From NCBI RefSeq assembly GCF_022429645.1, contig NZ_CP092480.1, positions 461,501-525,500 on the forward strand: a stretch of 64,000 bases of DNA, given 5' to 3'. Source of the stretch: Lutibacter sp. A80 (GTDB taxonomy: Bacteria > Bacteroidota > Bacteroidia > Flavobacteriales > Flavobacteriaceae). The position numbers and the translations under genes are program-made. Below the pieces are notes generated by a model that saw only the letters and a program-made list of their open reading frames with translations, made no database searches and was not told where the DNA came from. Shown here piece by piece: positions 53,865 through 61,680 of this stretch (position 1 is its first letter; each line of letters begins with the position of its first letter).

Positions 53865-54884
53865 ATGAAAATATTTATAAGAAATATTGCTATTTTACTG
53901 TTGTTAGTATCGTGTAACAACAATGACTATGAGATTATTTCTTATAATAATCCAGACTTAGTTCTTAATATTCCAGCAGGATTTCCAGAGTTAAATAATT
54001 CGGTGTATAGTAATTATCCTACAAAATATGGAGTTGAATTAGGTGAAAAATTATTTTTTGATAAAAAATTAAGTGCAGATAATACCATTTCTTGTTCTAG
54101 TTGTCATAAACAAGAAAATGCATTTGCAGATAGCAATGCAATAGGTATTGGAATTGAGGGTAGAGTAGGACTACGAAATGTACCTCCAATTCAAAATATG
54201 GCATTTATGCAAGTATATAATTGGGATGGTAATAAACGTCAATTAGAAAATCAACCATTGGTTCCTATTATAACTCACGAAGAAATGGATTCATCCATAT
54301 TAGAAGTTATTGGTAAAATTGAAGCTGATAAGGATTATATTGAATTATTTAACAAAGCTTTTGGTGATGAAGCAATAACACCAGACAGAATATATAATAG
54401 CATTGCTCAATACGAATATATGCTCATTTCTGCCAATAGTAAATACGATAGTGTAAAAAGAAATGAAGGAGCGGTTTTTACAGAATCCGAAGCACAAGGT
54501 TATCAAATTTTTCAAGAAAAATGTGCAACTTGCCATAGTACCGAACTTTTTACGGATCAAAGTTTTAGAAATATTGGATTTCCAATAAACCCAAATATAG
54601 ATGAAGCTGGAAGAGCAAGAGTTACTGGAGTTGAAGAAGATTATATGAGTTTTCGTGTTCCTACCTTACGTAATATAGAGCATACTGCGCCTTATGGTAG
54701 TTTTGGCCAATTTGCTACTTTAAAAGAAGTTTTAGATTATTTTGATAATGGTGTTTTAGATGCAGACAATTTAGACCCTGTTTTTAAAGATAATGGCAAT
54801 AGAATTCCACTTTCTGAACAAGAGAAGTTAAATCTTATTTCATTTTTAAAAACACTAAATGACTCAGATTTTCTTGGGAAATAA
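53865..54884 (+). CDS. Dihaem cytochrome c peroxidase/MauG family (MbnH-like)
   Basis: A 339-residue lipoprotein with two haem c motifs, CSSCH and CATCH. The start is the ATG at 53865 (MKIFIRNIAILLLLVSC with lipobox VSC); the frame opens at 53829. Other family features are NVPPIQNMAFMQVYNWDGN, PLVPIITHEEMDSS and FRVPTLRNIEHTAPYGSFG. It could be a peroxidase or, more likely from its MbnP neighbour, an MbnH-type enzyme that oxidises Trp of MbnP. Last gene of the cassette. Confidence 0.85.
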   Translation: MKIFIRNIAILLLLVSCNNNDYEIISYNNPDLVLNIPAGFPELNNSVYSNYPTKYGVELGEKLFFDKKLSADNTISCSSCHKQENAFADSNAIGIGIEGRVGLRNVPPIQNMAFMQVYNWDGNKRQLENQPLVPIITHEEMDSSILEVIGKIEADKDYIELFNKAFGDEAITPDRIYNSIAQYEYMLISANSKYDSVKRNEGAVFTESEAQGYQIFQEKCATCHSTELFTDQSFRNIGFPINPNIDEAGRARVTGVEEDYMSFRVPTLRNIEHTAPYGSFGQFATLKEVLDYFDNGVLDADNLDPVFKDNGNRIPLSEQEKLNLISFLKTLNDSDFLGK

Positions 54885-54974
54885 ATTGTAAGTATAACTT
54901 CTTAAATAACAAATGTAAAAATTAATTTAAAAAGATTGTACCATGAGAATTTAATCTGTATGGTCATATTTCAC

Positions 54975-54982
54975 TACATTTG
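54975..54982 (+). promoter_or_regulatory. -7 element for the thiamine-binding-type gene
   Basis: TACATTTG (TAnnTTTG) lies 27 nt upstream of the ATG at 55010. Confidence 0.5.
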
Positions 54983-55009
54983 TAAGTGAATTTAAATACC
55001 TATAAATTA

Positions 55010-55321
55010 ATGTCAGTACTATTAGAATTTGCCATGTTTCCAATGGATAAAGGTGAAAGTGTAAGTCAATATGTGAGTAAACTTATAAATATGATTCGTG
55101 AAAGTGGCGTTAAATATCAATTAACTCCAATGGGTACCATAATTGAAACCGAGACTATGCCTGAAGCTTTGGCCATTGTACAGCAATCTTATGATGTTTT
55201 AGAACCAGATTGCGACCGTGTGTATTCAACAATGACTATAGATGTTCGTAAAGGAAAAAGTAATTGCTTAACAGGAAAAGTTAAATCGGTTGAGAAATTA
55301 ATAGGAGAAGTTAACAAATAA
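55010..55321 (+). CDS. MTH1187/YkoF-type thiamine-binding protein
   Basis: A 103-residue protein of the MTH1187 (DUF77) family: LLEFAMFPMDKGESVSQYVSKL, YQLTPMGTIIETE, DRVYSTMTIDVRKG. It forms tetramers; relatives bind thiamine or a derivative. The frame opens at 54986, but the ATG at 55010 gives the family start MSVLLEFAMFP. It stands alone, with no thiamine genes nearby. Confidence 0.87.
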   Translation: MSVLLEFAMFPMDKGESVSQYVSKLINMIRESGVKYQLTPMGTIIETETMPEALAIVQQSYDVLEPDCDRVYSTMTIDVRKGKSNCLTGKVKSVEKLIGEVNK

Positions 55322-55503
55322 TATTTTTAGCTATAGCTTAATTTTAATTTAAAGGTTAAATGGAAATGAATAATTTCATTTTTCATAGATAAAACTTTTA
55401 TGGAGTAGTCTACTAATTTTGGCTTACTAATATTTTATATGTGAATACCTGTATTTTAGTTAAATGTGTTGACTAAATCTTGGTTTTTTACGTAAGTTAC
55501 TAA

Positions 55504-56544
55504 TTATGTGTTAGAATTTTTTTTTACGATTTTTACAATACGATTGTAAATAATTTCTGCTAAATTCCAGTTATATCCATTAAAGTTGGTTGTATTGTTA
55601 AATTGAATAATAACAGTATCTATATCTTTGTGGTATTCTGCTATACTTTGGTAACCAACAATTAAACCTGTATGTTTGTATTCGTAGACAGACGAATAAA
55701 TTTCTTGTTCACCTTCGTTAAATACAGAACCATCATTTAATGCACGTAGAAAAATTCCTACATCTTCTGTTGTAGCAATCATTAAGCCAGAAAATTCATT
55801 TTTTAAATCCTCTTCAACTCCAACATAATATCCGCTCATTACGTCGTCTATATTTACTTCGTGTAGTGATCCGAATGTGTTTTTTAAGTTTAAAGGGATT
55901 AAAATTTCTTCTTTTATATATTGTTGATGGCTATATCCTAGAGTTTTATCAATAAGGTCTGAAATTAACATATAATTTGTGTTTGAATAACCATAATCTT
56001 CATTTGGTTGAAAATCTGCAGGTAAATCTAGCGCGTATTCAAGAGTTTCTTGTTTGTTTTTTGGTGGTTTAGACCAATAATCAGGGTGATCTACAAAGTT
56101 GGGTATACCACTTCTATGTTGTAGCATTAATTTTAAGGTTATTTTATCTGAATTTTGAATTCTTCCAGCAAGTTCAGGAAAGTAATCAGCCAATGTTTTA
56201 TCTAAAGATAAGCGTCCATCTTTAACTAATTTTGTAGTAGCAACCGCAACATATAGCTTGGTAATACTAGCAATTTTAAATAAGGCTTGTGGGTATGCAG
56301 GTATTTTATTTTTGCGGTCGTGCCATCCAGCAGCATAGTATTCTGGCTGTTTTCCAGCTTGTTCAACATATACAATCATTCCATCAAAATCATAGTCTAA
56401 AGCTTTATTTACTTGCTCTTGAACTGTATTAGGCAGTGGTAAAATCCAAGCTTTTACCAAAATCCAAGGAACAAACCATAAAGAAGATATACTTGCAATA
56501 ATAAATAGTATTCTTAGAATTTGTTTTATTTGTTTCTTTGCCAT
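55504..56544 (-). CDS. Serine hydrolase, class C beta-lactamase/DD-peptidase type
   Basis: A 346-residue protein with an N-terminal membrane anchor (about residues 8-30). Catalytic motifs: FKIASITKLYVA (SxxK near residue 93), DYGYSNTNYM (YxN), and YKHTGLIVGY (HxG in place of KTG). It is anchored at the inner membrane facing the periplasm, like AmpC-related peptidases, esterases or penicillin-binding-type proteins; real substrate unknown. Confidence 0.85.
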   Translation of the reverse strand: MAKKQIKQILRILFIIASISSLWFVPWILVKAWILPLPNTVQEQVNKALDYDFDGMIVYVEQAGKQPEYYAAGWHDRKNKIPAYPQALFKIASITKLYVAVATTKLVKDGRLSLDKTLADYFPELAGRIQNSDKITLKLMLQHRSGIPNFVDHPDYWSKPPKNKQETLEYALDLPADFQPNEDYGYSNTNYMLISDLIDKTLGYSHQQYIKEEILIPLNLKNTFGSLHEVNIDDVMSGYYVGVEEDLKNEFSGLMIATTEDVGIFLRALNDGSVFNEGEQEIYSSVYEYKHTGLIVGYQSIAEYHKDIDTVIIQFNNTTNFNGYNWNLAEIIYNRIVKIVKKNSNT

Positions 56545-56900
56545 TATAATTTTGGGTTAATGTATTTAATAGTACTACTGCAAAAATTTAAAATGTAGAA
56601 CAATTTAATAAAAATTGTGATCTTTTTATTGGAGAAAAAGATAAAATTATTATTTCTAATATTAGAATTAGCATTCATTAAATCTGTAAATAATAATAAG
56701 TGATTTAATAAAGAACATACATTAATTGGCTATAAAAAAGAACTTATAATTGAAGATATTGAAAAGTAAGGTAAAAAATACTGCTGTTAGTATGTATTTT
56801 GTTTCTTACTTATTACTAACTGATACAAAAAGTAATGTAATTAAAAATTGAAGTGTAGAGTTCTTAATTATGAATCTTATATTTAATAAAAAGTTATTGA
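56545..56900. other. Intergenic region with no gene seen
   Basis: 356 bp between the serine-hydrolase start and the AraC-regulator stop, both on the minus strand. Strongly A/T rich. It presumably contains the serine-hydrolase promoter, but I cannot place a convincing TAnnTTTG, hairpin or RNA gene. Confidence 0.4.
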
Positions 56901-57797
56901 TTATACACTCTTTCTAAATTGAGTAGCTGTCATTCCTGTATTACGTTTAAAAAATTGATTAAAATTAGCAGCTTCATTAAAGCCTAATATTTCTGCTATT
57001 TCAGTAATCGTTTTATCCTTTTGGTTTAATAGTGTTTTTGAATATAAAATTTTATAATCAATTATTATTTTTTGAGCACTTTTACCGGTAGCTTTTTTTA
57101 CACATTCTGAGAGGTAAATGGCACTAATATTCATCATTGAGGCATATTCTTTTACAGATAGAAATGTAGTATTGTTTGAAAGAATTTTCTGTTCAAATTT
57201 AGCAAGAATAATATCGTTACGATTCATACTTGTAATTCCCTCATTATTATGCGTTATTCTTTTGATTTTATAAAGTAAAACAAGTAATAGGTGTGTAATA
57301 ATATTTAAATTATTCAATTTACCCGCTCTAGATTCTTCAAATATTTCTTTTGCCAATAATTCTATTCCTTTGAAATCTTCGTCATTCAATTGATACATGG
57401 GTAACGAGTGCAATTTGAAAAAAGGAAATTCATTTTGCACATCATATGAATTATTTAAATTTTCAAACAAAGAGGCTTTAAAATTAATAATGTAACCAAT
57501 GTCATTATTTTTTTTCCCTTTTCGCTTATAATTTATAGTCTGAAAAGGTGAAACTATTGCCAACGTATTTTTTTTATTTTGAAGCGTTTGATTTCCAATC
57601 TGAATTGACACGCTAGTTCTATACAAAATTGCGATTTCAAAAAAACTTCTTTTATGTGGTTTTAAATAAATTTCATCAATTTTGTGGTCTTTCGTATTGT
57701 CGACTTCAATAGACCTTATATAAAAACTATTGGAATAATCGTCAACAGCTTCAGAACTATTAACAAAGTAGTCTTTTATATTATCAAATACCTGCAT
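56901..57797 (-). CDS. AraC-family transcriptional regulator
   Basis: A 298-residue regulator. The N-terminal cupin-like ligand domain (KPHKRSFFEIAILYRTSVSIQ) precedes the C-terminal double helix-turn-helix (VKEYASMMNISAIYLSECVKKATG and ITEIAEILGFNEAANFNQFFKRNTGMTATQFRK). Divergent from the MATE transporter with a 149-bp shared gap, so it probably controls that gene; the inducer is unknown. Confidence 0.88.
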   Translation of the reverse strand: MQVFDNIKDYFVNSSEAVDDYSNSFYIRSIEVDNTKDHKIDEIYLKPHKRSFFEIAILYRTSVSIQIGNQTLQNKKNTLAIVSPFQTINYKRKGKKNNDIGYIINFKASLFENLNNSYDVQNEFPFFKLHSLPMYQLNDEDFKGIELLAKEIFEESRAGKLNNLNIITHLLLVLLYKIKRITHNNEGITSMNRNDIILAKFEQKILSNNTTFLSVKEYASMMNISAIYLSECVKKATGKSAQKIIIDYKILYSKTLLNQKDKTITEIAEILGFNEAANFNQFFKRNTGMTATQFRKSV

Positions 57798-57890
57798 GTA
57801 TTTATTTGTTTTTTGTAAAAATACACTTAAAACCTTAATTGTAATCTTTTTTACCGAAATAGTAATTCATAATTAAGTATTTCAACAGTC

Positions 57891-57898
57891 TATATTTG
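57891..57898 (+). promoter_or_regulatory. -7 element for the MATE gene
   Basis: TATATTTG (TAnnTTTG) lies 48 nt upstream of the MATE ATG, in the gap shared with the AraC regulator. Confidence 0.5.
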
Positions 57899-57946
57899 CA
57901 TTATATTAAATAGTGATTATAGTAAATACGTAATTAGTTAATATCT

Positions 57947-59299
57947 ATGAATTCAAAATATTCACTAAAAGACGGTCCTATATTTAAACTATTATTAGTT
58001 TATGCAGGTCCGGCTGTTTTAGGTCTTTTAATAAATGCTTTTTATAATATTGTAGACAGAGTATTTGTTGCAAAATACGTGGGAGCCGAAGGATTATCTG
58101 CCGTAACAATGGCTTTTCCTATTTCTCTTTTTCAATTTGGAATTGTACTTTTATTTGGAAGCGGAGCAGGAATATTTATATCTAAATATTTAGGTGAATC
58201 TAGACCTGAAAAAGCAGAAAAAGTTCTAGGAAATATGATTGCAGGTTTACTAATAATAGCTGTGATTTTTACTTTTGCAGGCCTACTATTATACAAACCT
58301 TTATTAAGTTTTTTAGGAGCAAGAGATGAACTATTTCAATTATCTGCTGAATATTTGCAAATAATAATTATTGGATTTCCACCTTCATTTGCTTTAGCTT
58401 TAGAGTTTACTTGCCGTGCTGAAGGAAACCCGCGTTTACCTGCAATTCTTATTTTAGTATCATCAGTAATAAACATTGTGTTAGATGTGGTATTTATGAA
58501 GTATTTAAATATGGGAATTAAAGGTGCCGCATTAGCAACAATTACGGCTGTAAGTGTAAATGCTGTTTTTATAATTAGATATTATATAAGTGGCAAAAGC
58601 GTGATAAAGTTTGCTTGGAAAAATATAAAACTTCAAAAGGAAGTAATTTTACCAGTTTTAAGTGTTGGTTTAGCTCCGTTTGTTATGGATATTTCTACAA
58701 GTATTCAAAACCTTATAGCTAATAGTTTGCTTCTTGAAACTGGAGGAACCTATGCAGTTGCAGCTATGGGAATTATTTTTAGTGTAAATATAATTTTTCT
58801 AATGACTGCTCTTGGAACAGGTGATGGTATGCAACCTCTTGTTAGTTTTAATGTTGGTGCGAAACGCCTTGATAGAAATAAAACAACATTAATGTATGCA
58901 TTATTAATAGTAGGTTTAGTTGGTTTATTAGGAATCGTTCAAATTGAGTTATTTCCTGATTTTATTATAAATTTATTTATTAATGATAATGATGAAATTA
59001 TAAGGATTACAGAAAAAGCCTTACAAATTTTCGCTATATCTATTCCTTTTTATATGATTCAGATAGTGCTTACTCGTTATTTTCAGGCGTTGCAATCAAA
59101 TAAAACAGCTACATTTTTAGCACTGCTGCGTCCAATTTTACTTTTTGTACCTATAGTGTATTTTCTAAAGGGACTTTGGGGGTTAAATGGAATCTGGTTT
59201 TCGTTTTTATTTAGTGATTTTTTAGCAGTTCTGGTTTCTTTTTTAATGATGAAAAGAGTTTCTTATAAAAGAAAGAAAGTAATGTTAAAAATAGATTAA
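57947..59299 (+). CDS. MATE family efflux transporter
   Basis: A 450-residue inner-membrane protein with twelve hydrophobic segments in two MatE repeats (KLLLVYAGPAVLGLLINAFYN; then LSVGLAPFVMDISTSIQNL). FRAEG-like FTCRAEGNPRLPA after helix 4 is typical of MepA/NorM-type exporters. It likely couples drug or metabolite export to Na+ or H+. The divergent AraC gene is the probable regulator. Confidence 0.92.
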   Translation: MNSKYSLKDGPIFKLLLVYAGPAVLGLLINAFYNIVDRVFVAKYVGAEGLSAVTMAFPISLFQFGIVLLFGSGAGIFISKYLGESRPEKAEKVLGNMIAGLLIIAVIFTFAGLLLYKPLLSFLGARDELFQLSAEYLQIIIIGFPPSFALALEFTCRAEGNPRLPAILILVSSVINIVLDVVFMKYLNMGIKGAALATITAVSVNAVFIIRYYISGKSVIKFAWKNIKLQKEVILPVLSVGLAPFVMDISTSIQNLIANSLLLETGGTYAVAAMGIIFSVNIIFLMTALGTGDGMQPLVSFNVGAKRLDRNKTTLMYALLIVGLVGLLGIVQIELFPDFIINLFINDNDEIIRITEKALQIFAISIPFYMIQIVLTRYFQALQSNKTATFLALLRPILLFVPIVYFLKGLWGLNGIWFSFLFSDFLAVLVSFLMMKRVSYKRKKVMLKID

Positions 59300-59454
59300 T
59301 TTCATACTGCTGTCAAGTATTTTGATAAAATAAGTTAGTAACAAATTTATTTTTCAATACATAAGTAATAAATCTTTATTTATATAGATATATTGATGTG
59401 CAAGGTGTAATAAAGGTATGTTTTTTAGTTTACTTTATTATCTTTCAATTTCAA

Positions 59455-59477
59455 ATTAAAACAACTCAGTTATTAGT
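59455..59477 (+). repeat. Left imperfect direct repeat flanking the hip module
   Basis: ATTAAAACAACT followed by CAGTTATTAGT. It matches 61076-61098 at 20 of 23 positions, in the same orientation. The two copies bracket the hipBST-like genes and their operators. Confidence 0.45.
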
Positions 59478-59496
59478 TATATGTATATGCATATAA
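59477..59496. promoter_or_regulatory. Hip operator O1
   Basis: TTATATG-N6-CATATAA, a perfect 7-bp inverted repeat, 20 bp long. First of three sites at exact 40-bp spacing. Confidence 0.65.
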
Positions 59497-59516
59497 AATT
59501 AGTGTTTGTAAATAAA

Positions 59517-59536
59517 TTATACGTTTTTACATATAA
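59517..59536. promoter_or_regulatory. Hip operator O2
   Basis: TTATACG-N6-CATATAA, one mismatch from O1 in the left arm, 20 bp, beginning 40 bp after O1. It covers the -33 region of the hip promoter. Confidence 0.65.
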
Positions 59537-59541
59537 TTTAC

Positions 59542-59549
59542 TATATTTG
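59542..59549 (+). promoter_or_regulatory. -7 element of the hip operon
   Basis: TATATTTG (TAnnTTTG) lies 26 nt before the hipB-like ATG, exactly between operators O2 and O3. Confidence 0.6.
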
Positions 59550-59556
59550 TTTAAAA

Positions 59557-59576
59557 TTATATTTAATTACATATAA
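59557..59576. promoter_or_regulatory. Hip operator O3
   Basis: TTATATT-N6-CATATAA, one mismatch from O1, beginning 40 bp after O2. It reaches the first base of the hipB-like ATG, so binding would also cover the transcript start and ribosome-binding region. Confidence 0.6.
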
Positions 59577-59803
59577 TGAAGACGCTTAAACAGTTTGTTA
59601 AAGAACGAAGAAAAGAAGTAAATCTAACTCAAGAAGAGTTTGCAGATAGAGCTGGTGTTGCTTTAACTGTAATCAGAAAAATAGAACAAGGGAAAACAAA
59701 TTTAAACCTTGAAAAAGTAAATCAAGTTTTAAAAATGTTTGGGCATACATTAGTGCCAATAAGTGAAAAAGAACTAAATAATCAATTAGATGAGACAAGC
59801 TAA
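59576..59803 (+). CDS. hipB: HipB-like antitoxin (XRE helix-turn-helix)
   Basis: A 75-residue Cro/C1-type DNA-binding protein (LTQEEFADRAGVALTVIRKIEQGKTNLNLEKVNQVLKMFG). In HipBST-type systems it binds the operon promoter and augments the antitoxin. It overlaps the next gene by 14 bp. Three operator copies upstream fit autorepression. Confidence 0.88.
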   Translation: MKTLKQFVKERRKEVNLTQEEFADRAGVALTVIRKIEQGKTNLNLEKVNQVLKMFGHTLVPISEKELNNQLDETS

Positions 59804-60125
59804 TATTTTTTACAATACAGTTTATTGTGGGCTTTTAACTGAAACAAACGATGGAGATTATACGTTTCAATACGATAATGATTATATAAATAATTATCCA
59901 GAACAGTTTATCACATTTACAATGCCAGTTTCAGATACTGTTTATAGAGATAAAAGACTGTTTTCTTTTTTTGAAGGTTTAATACCAGAAGGATGGTTAT
60001 TAAATATTGCATCAAAAAGTTGGAAAATTAATCCGAATGATAGAATGGGGTTATTGTTAGCTTGTTGTAAAAATTGTATAGGAGCAGTAAGTGTTGAACC
60101 AAAAATAAATAGTGATGAAGAATAA
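59790..60125 (+). CDS. hipS: HipS-like protein (separate N-terminal HipA subdomain)
   Basis: A 111-residue protein equal to the N-terminal subdomain of HipA: VYCGLLTETNDGDYTFQYD, FITFTMPVSD, LFSFFEGLIPEGWLLNIA, and the closing GAVSVEP. In E. coli HipBST the equivalent small protein HipS is the actual antitoxin that inhibits the kinase. It overlaps hipB by 14 bp and the kinase gene by 11 bp (from ATG 60115), so the three are translationally coupled. Confidence 0.85.
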   Translation: MRQANIFYNTVYCGLLTETNDGDYTFQYDNDYINNYPEQFITFTMPVSDTVYRDKRLFSFFEGLIPEGWLLNIASKSWKINPNDRMGLLLACCKNCIGAVSVEPKINSDEE

Positions 60126-61068
60126 ATGTCTGTATTGCTATAAAGAACTTAAAGGTGAAGTTGATTTTCATAAAAAGTGTAGTTTAGAATTTTTTGGTTC
60201 AGAAACTCCTCCAAAATTACCGTATTCATTAGTTCAAATGTCTGAATTAGCTAAAAGTGTAGTTGAAAGGAGTGTTGCTGTTCCAGGGGTGCAACCGAAA
60301 TTATCTATGACATTAATAGAGGAGGAAAAACTAAAGTCGGATAAAAGGTTGACTGTTGTAGGTGCTTTAGGTGGTAACTTTATTTTTAAACCGCCGTCTG
60401 AAAATTTTGTTGAAATGCCAGAAAATGAACATTTAACAATGAGAATGGCAGAATTGTATGGAATTTCCGTTGTACCTTCTTCTTTAATTAGATTAGAATC
60501 GGGTGAATTATCATATATAACAAAACGTGTTGATAGGAGAGAGGATGGATCTAAAATTCATATGATAGATATGTTTCAAATTACCGAAGCTTTTGATAAG
60601 TATAAAGGCTCTATGGAACGTGTAGGAAAGGCGTTAGATTTGTATGCTTCAAATACATTATTAGATAAATTACGTTTTTTTGAATTGACAGTTTTTAGTT
60701 TTATAACTGGAAATAACGATATGCATTTGAAAAATTTTTCAATGATAAAAACTAATATTGGATGGAGTTTATCTCCAGCATATGACTTGTTAAATGTTAC
60801 TATTGTAAATCCTGATGATAAAGAAGAGTTTGCCTTAACAATTGCTGGGAAAAAAAGAAAAATATCTGCTGAAATATTGACTCATTTTGGATTAGGTTTA
60901 GGTCTAAATTCTAAACAGATTAATAGTGTTTATAAGAGGTTTAAAAAACAAAAAGGTAAAGTGTTAAGCTTAATTAACTGTTCTTTTCTCTCTGAGGAGA
61001 TGAAACAAGAATATATTAATTTATTAGAAGATCGATTTATGAAAATTATATTGAAAAAAGATAAATAG
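60115..61068 (+). CDS. hipT: HipT-like serine/threonine kinase toxin
   Basis: A 317-residue HipA-family kinase without the N-terminal subdomain, which is encoded by the previous gene. Residues 5-22 have a Cys-rich start (CLYCYKELKGEVDFHKKC) common in Bacteroidetes homologues. The glycine-rich loop is VAVPGVQPKLS (54-64), the ATP-side Lys is in NFIFKPPS, catalysis uses GNNDMHLKNF (199-208), and metal binding uses YDLLN (223-227). In known HipT the loop carries autophosphorylated serines (SIS); here the equivalent positions are A and P. It should phosphorylate a translation factor such as an aminoacyl-tRNA synthetase; target unknown. I use ATG 60115 rather than GTG 60112. Confidence 0.87.
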   Translation: MKNKCLYCYKELKGEVDFHKKCSLEFFGSETPPKLPYSLVQMSELAKSVVERSVAVPGVQPKLSMTLIEEEKLKSDKRLTVVGALGGNFIFKPPSENFVEMPENEHLTMRMAELYGISVVPSSLIRLESGELSYITKRVDRREDGSKIHMIDMFQITEAFDKYKGSMERVGKALDLYASNTLLDKLRFFELTVFSFITGNNDMHLKNFSMIKTNIGWSLSPAYDLLNVTIVNPDDKEEFALTIAGKKRKISAEILTHFGLGLGLNSKQINSVYKRFKKQKGKVLSLINCSFLSEEMKQEYINLLEDRFMKIILKKDK

Positions 61069-61075
61069 CATTATT

Positions 61076-61098
61076 ATTAAAACAACTGAATTAATAGT
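61076..61098 (+). repeat. Right imperfect direct repeat flanking the hip module
   Basis: ATTAAAACAACT followed by GAATTAATAGT, 20/23 identical to 59455-59477. Confidence 0.45.
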
Positions 61099-61105
61099 AC
61101 TACAA

Positions 61106-61400
61106 TTATTTATTACTTACTAAGTTTTCAAAATCTAATTTAATAAATTCCTAAACCTTACCTTTATAATAATTTGGTTCAAAATCAATATCTGTTAATG
61201 AAAATCAACAATTTCTGATACTAATTGATCTTTAGAATAAGTGTAAGGGTTACTTTTAAGATAAAAACCTATCATTTTAGTTAACGTAAAAGTTTCTAAT
61301 AATTCGTGTATATCCCAGAAGTCTTTTTTGCGACCACCTTATCCAATAACTTTAAATTTCATTGCAGCTATTTCTTCAATACTAGAAAGTTTAATAGTAT
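61106..61400 (-). pseudogene. Eroded remnant of an AbiEii-type nucleotidyltransferase toxin
   Basis: Reading the minus strand gives a recognisable C-terminal part of the AbiEii/DUF1814 family: KLSSIEEIAAMKFKVIG, a stop, then GGRKKDFWDIHELLETFTL and FYLKSNPYTYSKDQLVSEIV, then another stop, and in a shifted frame TDIDFEPNYYKGKV and EFIKLDFENLV. The canonical DIAAMK...GRGxKKDFxDLY pattern is clear. At least two internal stops and one frameshift show the gene is dead. The nucleotidyltransferase N-terminal domain is missing. It lies between the hip genes and an McrC remnant. Confidence 0.7.
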
Positions 61401-61402
61401 CC

Positions 61403-61680
61403 TCATAAAACTTCTATCAATTCAAAAACTTTTTGCCCAATAATTTTAGATAAATCTCCGTTTTCATCTAGTACATTTACAAAACCTAATTTACATTTAT
61501 GCATAATTGGATCGTTTGAATTTTCAAAAGCTCTATAGTTTCTGTTGTCATCATTCCCTGGATACAATAACATTACTTTTTCAGCATCCCAATACCTTCC
61601 GTAGGTATAAACTTGCCTTAAATCTTGAATACTTATATATCACCAAGTCTCCATATGGTGTCTATCACTATTATTTCAAT
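61403..61680 (-). pseudogene. Eroded remnant of McrC (5-methylcytosine restriction, C-terminal part)
   Basis: On the minus strand the segment IIVIDTIWR (PD-(D/E)XK-type core), a frameshift near 61635, ISIQDLRQVYTYGRYWDAEK, VMLLYPGNDDNRNYRAF and CKLGFVNVLDENGDLSKIIG match the C-terminal half of McrC in order; the canonical protein has IDTKWK...DLxQMxxYxxxY...LLYP. The upstream half is absent: the remnant joins the stop codon of the deaminase at 61681-61683. No mcrB is present. It ends at a TGA (61403-61405) next to the AbiEii remnant. Confidence 0.75.
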
